A stretch of DNA of 64,000 nt from Salinispora oceanensis (lineage in GTDB: Bacteria > Actinomycetota > Actinomycetes > Mycobacteriales > Micromonosporaceae), in contig NZ_KB911579.1 in NCBI RefSeq assembly GCF_000383575.1, forward strand, positions 4,735,424-4,799,423, read 5' to 3'. A program made the translations under genes and the position numbers. Of the stretch, positions 34,152 to 42,220 are shown in pieces. The stretch's first letter is position 1, and the number at the start of each line of letters is the position of its first letter. The notes beneath the pieces are model-generated. The model was not told the DNA's origin and did no database searches. It saw only the letters and a list, made by a program, of their open reading frames with translations.

Positions 34152-35462
34152 ATGCGCAAGCCCTCCTCTGACGACGTGAACAGGGACGACGACGAATCTG
34201 CGGCCGGCACCCACTCGGCCGAGGTCCGGCACGCCGTGGCTCTCGCGCACCGGCGGGAGTGGGGAGCGCTCCTCGCCTCGACGGCGCGGCTGCTGCGAGA
34301 TCTCGACCTGGCCGAGGAGTGCGTGCAGGACGCGTACGTCTCCGCGCTCGACGCCTGGGAACGGCACGGCGTGCCGGAGAACACCGGCGCCTGGCTGTCC
34401 ACCGCGGCACGCCGCAATGCGTTGGACGCGCTGCGGCGTGCCAAGACCCTGAGATCCAAGCTGCACCTGCTCGTCGAGCCCGAGCCCGAGGCCGACACGG
34501 CGCAGGCCGGCTCGGCACCCGGTCCGCTGATGTACGACGACCGGCTCCGGCTCATCTTCATGTGCTGTCACCCGGCACTGGCCCGCGAGTCGCAGATCGC
34601 GCTCACCATGCGGCTGGTTTGCGGCGTGAGCACCATCGACATCGCCAAGACCTTCCTCGTCAGCATGCCGACGATGGCGGCCCGGATCACCCGGGCCAAG
34701 AAGAAGATCATCAGCGCTGGCATCCTGTTCGGCGTCCCCGAGGCCGACGAGCTGCCGGAGCGGCTGCACTCCGTGCTCACCGTCATCTACCTCCTGTTCA
34801 CTACTGGCCACACCGCACCGTCCGGTCAGACGCTGACCCGCGCCGACCCCGCCGAGAGCGCGCTCGACCTGGTTCGCATGCTGCGTGAGCTGATGCCCGG
34901 CGAACGCGAGGTGAAGGGGCTGCTCGCGCTGCTGCTGATCACTCACGCCCGCCGGGCCACGCGGACCGACGCCGAGGGCCGGCTGCTGCTGCTGGAGGAG
35001 CAGGACCGGTCAGCCTGGGATCGGGCCGCCATCGATGAGGGTCGCCGGCTCGTTGAGGAGGCGCTGGAGGGCGCGGCTCCCGGCAGGTTCACGCTGCAGG
35101 CGGCCATCGCGTCGGTGCACGCCACGGCGCCGGCCTACGCCGACACCGACTGGGGCCGGGTGCTCGTCTTGTACGACGAGCTGCTGAAGGTGTGGCCGTC
35201 GCCGGTGGTCGCGCTGAACCGGGCGGTGGCGATGGCGATGTACGCCGGACCGGCGAGCGCGCTCGCCGAGGTGGAGAAGCTGGAACACGCCGGTGGGCTG
35301 GCCGGCTACCACTACCTGCCAGCGGTCAAGGCCGATCTGCTGCGCCGCCTGGACCGGCGCCCGGAGGCCGCGACGGCCTACCGGCAAGCGCTCGACCTCG
35401 CCGACAATGAGGCGGAGCGGGCGTTCCTGGCCTCCCGGCTCGCCGAGATCGTCGACCCCTAG
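34152..35462 (+). CDS. ECF42-group extracytoplasmic-function sigma factor with C-terminal extension
   Basis: A 436-residue sigma factor. After a short polar leader come sigma region 2 (LLRDLDLAEECVQDAYVSAL) and region 4 (IALTMRLVCGVSTIDIAKTF). A ~240-residue TPR-like C-terminal extension follows, typical of ECF42 (formerly annotated RpoE/YlaC-like), including SPVVALNRAVAMAM and YHYLPAVKADLLRRL. There is no membrane anti-sigma factor gene beside it; ECF42 members are instead linked to DGPF proteins, two of which lie in this cluster. Promoters matching the reported ECF42 motif precede one DGPF gene and the exporter gene. The ATG at 34152 has only a weak ribosome site; no better in-frame start was seen. 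Confidence 0.9.
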   Translation: MRKPSSDDVNRDDDESAAGTHSAEVRHAVALAHRREWGALLASTARLLRDLDLAEECVQDAYVSALDAWERHGVPENTGAWLSTAARRNALDALRRAKTLRSKLHLLVEPEPEADTAQAGSAPGPLMYDDRLRLIFMCCHPALARESQIALTMRLVCGVSTIDIAKTFLVSMPTMAARITRAKKKIISAGILFGVPEADELPERLHSVLTVIYLLFTTGHTAPSGQTLTRADPAESALDLVRMLRELMPGEREVKGLLALLLITHARRATRTDAEGRLLLLEEQDRSAWDRAAIDEGRRLVEEALEGAAPGRFTLQAAIASVHATAPAYADTDWGRVLVLYDELLKVWPSPVVALNRAVAMAMYAGPASALAEVEKLEHAGGLAGYHYLPAVKADLLRRLDRRPEAATAYRQALDLADNEAERAFLASRLAEIVDP

Positions 35463-35854
35463 CCCTGCTCTTTCATGAGGGTCGTGGCGGTGGCTGATGC
35501 CGGGCCAGACGTCGATGTTCATAGATATTAACGGATGTGGGCGTGGTGGTCCGGACGACGTCGGGGTCGGTGTCCTCCGGGGGCCTTCCGGATTGTGGTG
35601 GTCGGGCGGGTTGTCTGGTCAGGTGGCGGGTCGAGGTAAGGCGGTCAGGCGGGTGAAGGCGGTGGCGAAGAGGTACTGCGATCACCATGAACGTGGCGGA
35701 GCTCGCGCAGCGGGGCGCCGCGCTGGAGGCGAAAGTCGGAGTGCGTCGTGGGGAAGCGACCGCGGCCAGCGCCGAACGCGGCGTCGCCGACGATGGTCCT
35801 GAACTGCGCGGACACGCCGGCCCGTTGCTGTCATGTCGGCTGCGGTGACTCCGG
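35463..35854. other. Non-coding stretch after the sigma factor
   Basis: About 390 bp with no convincing gene. Open frames here are short, arginine- and serine-rich artefacts of high GC. Possibly the edge of the biosynthetic cluster. Confidence 0.5.
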
Positions 35855-36008
35855 CCCGGGAGGTTGCCCTCGAGACGGGTCACCTGGTGCTCAGACCCTG
35901 GCGGGTAGCCGAGGCTGTCGTCCAGCGAAGGTCGGGTTCACCGAGACCGAGCGGAAGGAAGTGGACGCGGTCCACGGGACCACCCTGTTCACCACGATCC
36001 GACTCTGA
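35855..36008 (+). pseudogene. Internally deleted GNAT acetyltransferase relic
   Basis: One frame reads ETGHLVLRPWRVAEA, the typical N-terminus of RimJ/RimL-like GNAT acetyltransferases. After about 45 bases another frame reads KVGFTETERKEVDAVHGTTL and then a stop, which looks like a GNAT C-terminus. The ~100 residues expected between them are missing. Support is by motif resemblance only. Confidence 0.35.
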
Positions 36009-36207
36009 CACACCCGAGGTTTGGCAAAACGGCGACCCATGCTGACGCGACCCGCGTGGCGATGGCGATCGGGCTGATCAGGGAACGGGGCCGGGTGAGG
36101 CCGTTGCGGCCCAGGGTCGGCATGCTGATCTCACCGGGTGAGCGGGTGCTGTCTCGTTCCGATTGTCGGGGCATCCGAACGACTGGTGCTCCTGGCATGC
36201 TGGGTGC

Positions 36208-37032
36208 ATGATCGACCTTGCAGGACAAGTGGTCCTTGTTACCGGCGCGGGACGTGGCCTGGGCAAGTCCTACGCTCGGCTGCTGGCCGCCAGAGGCGCG
36301 GACGTCGCCGTACACGATGGGGGAGTCGATCGCGACGGTAGCGGCAACGATCCTGCTCCCGCCCATGCTGTCGCCGGTGAGATAGCCGACGGTGGAGGGC
36401 GCGCGTCCGTGCACGTGCAAAACCTGGCGACGCGTCACGGCTGTGAGGAACTGATCGCTGAAGTCCTCGCCGAGCACGGACGCATCGATGCGTTAATTCA
36501 TAATGCCGGCATTGTTCGTTACCACGGCATCAGCGAAGCAACTACGGACGAGTACGACACGACCATGGCGATCAACGCCCATGCGGCATGGTGGCTTTGC
36601 TCGGCGGTGTGGCCGCTGATGCGGAATCAGCACTACGGCAGAATCGTACTGACCACCTCGGACTTCGGACTACGCACCATCGACGGCGCTGACGTGGCCG
36701 CTTACAGCGTCAGCAAGGCGTCACAGTTTGGTCTTATGAACGCACTCGCCGGCGAAGGCCGAGCACACGGGATCCTGGTAAACGCGATCTGCCCGGTGGC
36801 TGCCACCCGCATCTTCCGTCGTGCCGTGCAACCGCACGAACTCATGCCCGCGTCGGTGGCTCCAGGAGTCGCCGTGCTTGCCTCCCGCGAGTGTCCCTTC
36901 ACGGGACATGTCCTCCGGGCCGCCGGCGGCGAGTGGAGGATTTACCAGGTCACCGCAGTGCGGCAGGCTGACCTCGGCTACGATGCCTCACCGGAAGCCG
37001 TGCTGGCATGGGCGGCCCACGCCACCGGTTGA
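36208..37032 (+). CDS. Short-chain dehydrogenase/reductase (MFE/hydroxysteroid-type)
   Basis: A 274-residue SDR. The N-terminal VVLVTGAGRGLGKSYARLLA turn, the 'AVHDGG..' segment typical of multifunctional-enzyme-type (17-beta-HSD4-like) SDRs, the NAG motif, the catalytic Ser in VLTTSDFG and YSVSK are all visible. It would oxidise or reduce a hydroxyacyl-CoA or similar alcohol with NAD(P). No recognisable partner gene lies beside it; it stands alone between the acetyltransferase relic and a transposase tail, so membership in the biosynthetic cluster is doubtful. The ATG at 36208 lacks a strong Shine-Dalgarno. Confidence 0.82.
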   Translation: MIDLAGQVVLVTGAGRGLGKSYARLLAARGADVAVHDGGVDRDGSGNDPAPAHAVAGEIADGGGRASVHVQNLATRHGCEELIAEVLAEHGRIDALIHNAGIVRYHGISEATTDEYDTTMAINAHAAWWLCSAVWPLMRNQHYGRIVLTTSDFGLRTIDGADVAAYSVSKASQFGLMNALAGEGRAHGILVNAICPVAATRIFRRAVQPHELMPASVAPGVAVLASRECPFTGHVLRAAGGEWRIYQVTAVRQADLGYDASPEAVLAWAAHATG

Positions 37033-37083
37033 GCCGGATCAGCTTGTGCCGTAAAGCCGCCGGCCGGACGGCGTGAGGATGTC

Positions 37084-37284
37084 CAGGACGCCAACCGGCG
37101 CAAGAAGGGGTCGAAGGGCGGCCGGCCGCCGGCCTTCGACCCCGAAACCTACAAACAGCGTCACTGCGTGGAGTGCGGCATCAACCGACTCAAACGCCAC
37201 CGCGCCGTCGCGACCCGGTTCGACAAACTCGCCGTGCGCTACGAAGCCACCGTGCACATCGCCGCGATCAACGAATGGCTGTGA
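37084..37284 (+). mobile_element. IS5-family transposase C-terminal fragment
   Basis: The frame 37084-37284 encodes KKGSKGGRPPAFDPETYKQR near its start, CVECGINRLKRHRAVATRFD in the middle and ends HIAAINEWL then a stop. This is the typical last part of the split transposase of actinomycete IS5-group elements. The rest of the element, including terminal repeats, was not found, so it is a remnant. Confidence 0.75.
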
Positions 37285-37586
37285 CCGACTTCGACACAGG
37301 CTAGGGCGACGCCCGGGACTGCGCAGGCCAGATGAGAGCCACACGACCAGCGTGGGCAGCCGAAATGAGAGCGACAGCCCGGGCGCCTCGACCGAAGCCT
37401 GGCCGGGCCGCGGTCGCAGGTCAATGAAACAAGTAGCCGATGAGAGGGCGTTGCGGGTCGCTGTTGTACCGATTTAGTTCGCCGAGAAGTGGCCGTTCAG
37501 TGCCGGCCTGGCCGCACAGGTCTTGCATAGCGACCGTACTTCTCGGCGATGTGCGGGCCTGCTGGCAGACGCTGATTGTCGGCGGG
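37285..37586. other. Non-coding stretch
   Basis: About 300 bp between the transposase tail and the phage-like operon. No gene, RNA or clear repeat recognised; the short open frames have no family resemblance. Confidence 0.4.
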
Positions 37587-37982
37587 CTACAGGTTGTTGA
37601 TTCGGGCCAGCAGCTCTGCCTCGGTCAGGTTCTCCAGGACCGCGTCCTGCTTGCGGCCTAGGACCGCCAGCAGCTTCTCCTTCTCCAGCTTCTTGGCCGC
37701 CGCTGCCTTCGCCGCCTGGTCCTCCGCGATGCGGATGGCGATGACGTGCTTGACGACCTCCAACTTGGTCTCCAAGGTCGCCTTGGCCGGATTGGTCTCG
37801 GTGGCCACGAACGACTCGGTGTCGATGGCCTTGAGCTCGGCGTTGACGGCCCTGGCCACGTCATCGAGGCTGAAGCCGGACTTGGCGGTCAGCGGAAGCT
37901 CCCACAACTGTTCCGTGGTCAGCAGGCCCTTGGCCGACGGGTAGCGGAACTTCTCTCGCGTGGCTTTCTCGAAAATGGTCAC
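37587..37982 (-). CDS. Small phage-like conserved protein, second gene of a two-gene operon
   Basis: A 131-residue soluble protein starting at a GTG (37982) with AAAGG 5 bp upstream. It opens MTIFEKATREKFRYPSAKG, then a compact domain with DDVARAVNAELK, and ends in a charged alpha-helical tail rich in Ala/Lys/Glu (about residues 85-131), probably a coiled coil. From memory, proteins with this opening and tail occur in dsDNA phages, beside homologues of the larger neighbour; I know of no assigned function. It follows the larger gene by 31 bp on the same strand, so the pair forms an operon. Codon use is less extreme in GC than in the flanking biosynthetic genes. Confidence 0.7.
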   Translation of the reverse strand: MTIFEKATREKFRYPSAKGLLTTEQLWELPLTAKSGFSLDDVARAVNAELKAIDTESFVATETNPAKATLETKLEVVKHVIAIRIAEDQAAKAAAAKKLEKEKLLAVLGRKQDAVLENLTEAELLARINNL

Positions 37983-38013
37983 GGTGGCCTTTCTAGGGTG
38001 TCTGGGTGACGAT

Positions 38014-40023
38014 TCAGAACTGGATGCTGATGAGACGACGCCGGCCGCCGGTCATGGTCACCTTGGCGATCACGGAGCTGCGGACCGTGGAGCTGAAGCC
38101 GAGGCCGGACAGCTGATCCGGGGACGGCTCGCACTTGGTGCGATCCCCGAGAACCTCGAACACCTTGCGGTGCGGTTGCAGGTCGCCGCGGAGGAACTCG
38201 TTGTAGATCCCCCGCGTCGGTTGGTCGTTCACGCACCCCTTCAGGATGAAGAAGTAGTGCCGGTTGCCGACCTCGCTGTCGTCGAAGAAGTTCGGTGAGT
38301 ACATGATGGTGGACACCGGCACGAACTGTTCGGTGGTGATGCCCCACAACTCCTTGCTCGCACTGCCCGGCTGCATGCCCTTACCCGGCCGGAAAGCGGT
38401 GATCACCCCGCCGGCGACCGTCATCCGGCCCACCTCGACGGTTTCCTTGTGGCCGACCGCCCGCTCGTGGCTGTAATGCTCGATCTTCCCGTTGTTCTCA
38501 GTTTCGATCACGAAGCCGACGTCGGTGCTGTCCCGCTTGCGGTACTGGTTCACCTCGATCCGGTACTCACCGTCGGGGACACGTTCGGTCCAGGTGACGT
38601 TCTCGACCGGCTCGCGGGAGAGCGTTCCGCCAGCGTTCATGTCGACGTCCAGCTTGTTGCGCTTGTCCTGGTACCAGATGTGGTCGCCGTTGGGTTCGAA
38701 CACGTGCAGGTCGAGGTCGTCGTGGTTGAACCAGGACAGGCTCACCCGCAGCTTGCCGGTGACGTTACCGCCGGCCCGCTTGACCTTCTCCTTGATCGAG
38801 TCGGTGACGTTGCCGTTGTAGGACCAGCCGAAATCGTTGTCCCAGGTGAACAGCCGCGGGGCGGCAGGATGCCGGCCCGTGGTGAGACTGACGAGGTGCG
38901 ATTCGTGGCTGTTGGCCACCCACAGGTCGATGGTCGCGGCAGCGGGCAGGATGTCCTTCAAGAAGGAGACCACGGGAATCTCCTCCGGCTTCGCCTCCCG
39001 AAGGCCCGCACCTGCCGACCTGGTGGTGGCTGCCTGCATGAGCAGCCCTGCGATGCCGTCCTTCATCCGCGGCTGTGTGTCGTTGTCGACCCACAGCACG
39101 TTGGTGACCGACACGTCGGAAAGCCGCGCGAACCGTCGCTGCAACGACTCCTCAATGCCCAACTCGTCGATGGTCTTCATGGCAGCCTTGACCATGGCCG
39201 GGGTGATCAACGCCCTGGGGCGCTGGTAATTCTGCGGTGCCACCTTCGTCTCGAACGACCGGACCGCCTGCTCCAGGTCGACACCCGCGGAGAGGTCCTG
39301 GACGAGGGTGCCGATCACCGTGTTGCGGAACCGGGCTGCCGGGTTCATGGCGTTGGCGAAGACGAAGGCCCGCCGGTCGGTCGCCTGCGTCCACCGGTTC
39401 TGGAGCGACCGGAACTCGGTCACCGCCCGACGATGCTCCGTGCCGCGGTAGAGAACGTTGTCGTCGATAAGGTCGACGATGGTGTCCAGAGCGTGCTGGG
39501 TCAGCTCGGCCAGGCCACGCTGGAAGACCTGCACCGCGGCGTTGAAGTTGCCCTGTGCCGCGCCGACGTCTTCGATGCGATGCCGCTTTTCCACCCGGCC
39601 GTGCAGGTGGTGCCACACCTCGACCTGGCCGTCGCGCAGCGTTCGAGTGGTCTTCGTCCCGTACTGCGCCTGAGTGGACCGGAAGATGGTGGACAACGGC
39701 AACGAAAGAACGAACTCGTCCAGAGCGGCGGCGACGACGGAGAAGACCGGGTCGGAGGCCGACACCCCGGACCAGACGGTGCGGACCCGCCCGTCGTGGA
39801 TCTCAACGACGTTGCCGAAGTGCTTGATGAAACCGCGGCAGGTCGAGCAGTCGTACGCGGACCGCTCACGGAACCGCAGATTGGTGCCGGCGGGGAACGA
39901 GTCGAGAAAGGTGAGCCAGAGCGAGTCCCGGTCGAGACCGTCGCCGACGACGTACAACTCACCCCTGGACATCGTGGACAGGCGCGAAGTCGCATCCGTC
40001 ACGAACTGCTGGAAATCGTCCAC
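38014..40023 (-). CDS. Large phage-like protein of unknown function with a beta-sandwich-like domain
   Basis: A 669-residue protein. The N-terminal part contains CSTCRGFIKHFGNVV, a possible metal-binding CxxC plus His. A long helical middle (about 150-330) follows. Then about residues 395-430 have FTWDNDFGWSYNGNVTDSIK, and about 440-550 a domain starting DDLDLHVFEPNGDHIWYQ, like the carbohydrate/Ca-type 'LDxHV' folds seen in YfaP-like proteins. The C-terminus HRKVFEVLGDRTK...LSGLGFSST is strongly patterned. I recall similar full-length proteins in dsDNA phages and scattered bacterial genomes, without known function. There is no signal peptide. The first gene of a two-gene operon; no phage structural or replication genes are nearby. 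Confidence 0.72.
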   Translation of the reverse strand: MDDFQQFVTDATSRLSTMSRGELYVVGDGLDRDSLWLTFLDSFPAGTNLRFRERSAYDCSTCRGFIKHFGNVVEIHDGRVRTVWSGVSASDPVFSVVAAALDEFVLSLPLSTIFRSTQAQYGTKTTRTLRDGQVEVWHHLHGRVEKRHRIEDVGAAQGNFNAAVQVFQRGLAELTQHALDTIVDLIDDNVLYRGTEHRRAVTEFRSLQNRWTQATDRRAFVFANAMNPAARFRNTVIGTLVQDLSAGVDLEQAVRSFETKVAPQNYQRPRALITPAMVKAAMKTIDELGIEESLQRRFARLSDVSVTNVLWVDNDTQPRMKDGIAGLLMQAATTRSAGAGLREAKPEEIPVVSFLKDILPAAATIDLWVANSHESHLVSLTTGRHPAAPRLFTWDNDFGWSYNGNVTDSIKEKVKRAGGNVTGKLRVSLSWFNHDDLDLHVFEPNGDHIWYQDKRNKLDVDMNAGGTLSREPVENVTWTERVPDGEYRIEVNQYRKRDSTDVGFVIETENNGKIEHYSHERAVGHKETVEVGRMTVAGGVITAFRPGKGMQPGSASKELWGITTEQFVPVSTIMYSPNFFDDSEVGNRHYFFILKGCVNDQPTRGIYNEFLRGDLQPHRKVFEVLGDRTKCEPSPDQLSGLGFSSTVRSSVIAKVTMTGGRRRLISIQF

Positions 40024-40321
40024 CGCTTCATCCCCCTTGATCGCCGGAGATCCTACGGAGCGAACGCCAACCGGAGAAACACGTTTCCGGCTGGCCGCAT
40101 GGCCACCGACGGGCGCCGGTGGACGGCGGCCAGTCGACCGGAGCGGGCTACGGCGGTGGGGTGCGGCCGATGGTCAGCAGTTTTCACCTGTTGGCCGACG
40201 GCGCCGTTGGGTACACCCCGGCTCACGCTGTGGCTGCCTCACCGGGCACTGGCAGGCCTGCGTGGTCGAACAACTTCTCAGGCACGCCAGCCTCGCACTT
40301 GCGCGCTACCGGCAGACACGC
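40024..40321. other. Non-coding stretch upstream of the phage-like operon
   Basis: About 300 bp that should contain the promoter of the leftward operon. No recognisable motif, gene or RNA seen. Confidence 0.4.
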
Positions 40322-40801
40322 TCAGCTACGACGCAGCACACAGACCACCTTGCCGAGAATCGTCGCGCGGTCACCGGGGATGACGGGGTAGCGCGGGTTG
40401 CGGGGTAGCAGGTCCACGGCGCCATCGCAGATACGCAAGACTCTGACGGTGGCCTCGTCGTCGATCATCGCGGCGATGATGTCGCCACTGTCAGCCACCG
40501 CTTGCTGCCGCACCACGACGACATCCCCGTCTGCGATGCCAGCTTCGATCATTGAATCCCCGCGGACCTGCAGCGCGAACAGCCTTCCGTGGCCGACGAG
40601 CTTTCTGGGCGAGGTCAGGACTTCCTCGACGTACTCCTCAGCCAGAATTGGAGCGCCGGCAGCGATCGAGCCCAGCAGCGGTACCTGAACGCCAGAGCGC
40701 GGGTCCGGACCGCCAGAGGCGTCTGGGCATCGCGATGGGCGGACGTCAACGGCGCGTGGCCCGCGTGCAGCCCGGCGCAGGAAGCCGCGCCTCCGAGGAT
40801 G
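40322..40801 (-). pseudogene. lexA: lexA relic (C-terminal two thirds)
   Basis: Minus-strand frame open from 40801 to a stop at 40322. It begins after an in-frame stop with RGFLRRAARGPRAVDVR, the end of the LexA winged helix. It then gives VPLLGSIAAGAP (the Ala-Gly cleavage site), RLFALQVRGDSMIEAGIADG (nucleophilic Ser) and IIAAMIDDEATVRVL. At the catalytic-Lys position Arg is found. The helix-turn-helix part is missing and no start codon precedes the cleavage site. This is a decayed duplicate; the functional lexA must be elsewhere. Confidence 0.75.
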
Positions 40802-41300
40802 TCATCTTCGGACGATACCCCTCGTGTTAGATCAAATGTACTAACCGCTCCGCGTCGCTAGCTCGGCCTACCAGGTACGTCACCCCCGGGGTTCGGCTCA
40901 CCCAGGAGCGCCGGCACCCGTTTCACTGGGTCGGGTCGCAGCTAGCCGGGCCAACGACTCCACCTTCGGCGGGAAGTCTCAGATCTACTGGGACAGGACA
41001 ACACCACTGGACCCCGCGGTAGCGACTGCGGACACTGATACACCATAACGGTCATTATGATGTACCGAGGTTTTGTCCGGTTTATCACTTCCTCGGGATT
41101 GCCGGATTACCAATAACAAAAATTCGATAATTGACCCGCTGGTGGTGCCTGAAGGTGGGGGAGAGGGCGCTCGCACCGATCGACGCCAGTAGGCAGGCAG
41201 GACCACCGCATCAACCAGGTGGCGGATTTTGGATCATCCGAATCCCAGGGGCCGGTGTGGCCGGCGGATCGATTCGGACGCGGCGCCGGGCCCAGACAGC
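40802..41300. other. Non-coding stretch with an AT-richer patch
   Basis: About 500 bp without a convincing gene. Around 41035-41130 the sequence is clearly richer in A/T (for example the run ending AACAAAAATTCGATAATTG) than its surroundings, which may mark an old promoter or an insertion scar. Confidence 0.4.
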
Positions 41301-41399
41301 GACCTGCACATCGACAGGCGCACCCTCGACGACGCGATCGTCGCCCTGACTGGCCGGCCCCTCGACCAGCCCTGTTCCGGATCGACAAAGAAAAGGTGA
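41301..41399 (+). pseudogene. C-terminal scrap of an ABC transporter ATPase
   Basis: 33 codons ending in a TGA. The sequence LHIDRRTLDDAIVALTGRPL matches the extreme C-terminus of DrrA-type ABC ATPases (xxPTLDDVFLxLTGR). The rest of the ATPase is absent. It is positioned exactly where an ATPase gene would end before the permease start that follows 2 bp later. Confidence 0.6.
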
Positions 41400-41401
41400 T
41401 T

Positions 41402-41818
41402 ATGGGCAAGCTTGCCGTCGTCGAAGTGAAGCTGCTGGCCAGGGAGCCCGGGGCGATCTTCACGCTGCTGATCCCGCTGTTCATCCTGCTGGCGTTCGGC
41501 AGTTCCATCGAGCCCGGCGACACCGTTGTCCTACCGATGGCTGCACGTGGCGAGGCGGTGCTGTCCCCGTCCGTCGCCACCCGGCTACTCGGTCAGGTGC
41601 GCACCCCGGTCAACGCGCTCAGCGCCCGAGAGCTGGAAGTCCTGACCCTCATCGCGGAAGGCACCACCAACCGTGAGGCTGCCAGGAGGCTGTTCATCAG
41701 CGAAGCAACCGTGAAGAGCCACCTGCTACACATCTACGCCAAGCTCGACGTCAACGACCGCGCCACGGCGGTCGCTGAGGCGTTCCGCCGGGGCCTATTC
41801 GCTGTGGACAGAAGCTGA
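41402..41818 (+). CDS. Chimeric ORF: ABC-2 permease N-terminus fused to LuxR-type HTH
   Basis: A 138-residue open frame with an AAAGGTG Shine-Dalgarno. Residues 1-~45 (MGKLAVVEVKLLAREPGAIF, then a hydrophobic helix FTLLIPLFILLAFGS) are the start of an ABC-2 permease. From about residue 48 (ARGEAVLSPSVATRLLGQV) it is the C-terminal half of a NarL/FixJ response regulator, including LSARELEVLTLIAEGTTNRE and the recognition helix SEATVKSHLLHIYAKL. The phosphorylation domain is lost. The fusion is best explained by one deletion joining a permease gene to a downstream regulator gene. It could make a membrane-tethered DNA-binding protein, or be dead. Confidence 0.7.
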   Translation: MGKLAVVEVKLLAREPGAIFTLLIPLFILLAFGSSIEPGDTVVLPMAARGEAVLSPSVATRLLGQVRTPVNALSARELEVLTLIAEGTTNREAARRLFISEATVKSHLLHIYAKLDVNDRATAVAEAFRRGLFAVDRS

Positions 41819-41870
41819 GCTCAGCCCCAGCGGCCGGTGCCCATGCCACAGCTGCCGCCGACCACCGAAG

Positions 41871-42041
41871 CTAACCTCCCGTGATCGCCCAGGCGGCGAG
41901 AGCACCCACAAACGCGAGGGGCAGCGCCACCGCCGCGACCCCGACGAGACGCGGCGCACGCCTTTCGCGCTGGGTATATGACAGCAGCATCGCGATGGAG
42001 ATCAGCATGCCGACGAGTGCGACGGTGACGTACCAGGGCAT
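41871..42041 (-). CDS. Small two-helix membrane protein
   Basis: A 56-residue protein, MPWYVTVALVGMLISIAMLL at the start, with two predicted transmembrane helices separated by a basic loop (YTQRERRAPR). The ATG at 42041 has GGAGAG 6 bp upstream. No family recognised. It could be an intact small gene or a remnant, as it lies in a stretch rich in pseudogenes. Confidence 0.5.
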   Translation of the reverse strand: MPWYVTVALVGMLISIAMLLSYTQRERRAPRLVGVAAVALPLAFVGALAAWAITGG

Positions 42042-42220
42042 GCGTACTCTCCGTTTCACCAACTTGCCGCGCGAAGTGTTACCTTGCGCGGAACCGTCAG
42101 CCTCATTCCGGTAGGACCGCTTCAGGTGGCTGGTCCGCGCAACCCGGACCGCGCAGCGCCCGGAGGGCAACGGTCACGTCCGGGGTGTGGTGCGGCTTGC
42201 GGGCCCGGTTTCGGTGCTTA

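Noticed and set aside
1..35462. Definite assignment to a named enediyne
   Set aside because: No PKSE, enediyne thioesterase or apoprotein gene in the window; only the amino acid and sugar parts are seen.
38449..40383. 644-residue plus-strand open frame over the phage-like gene
   Set aside because: No recognisable domain; the minus-strand frame has conserved, patterned sequence and operon spacing with its neighbour.
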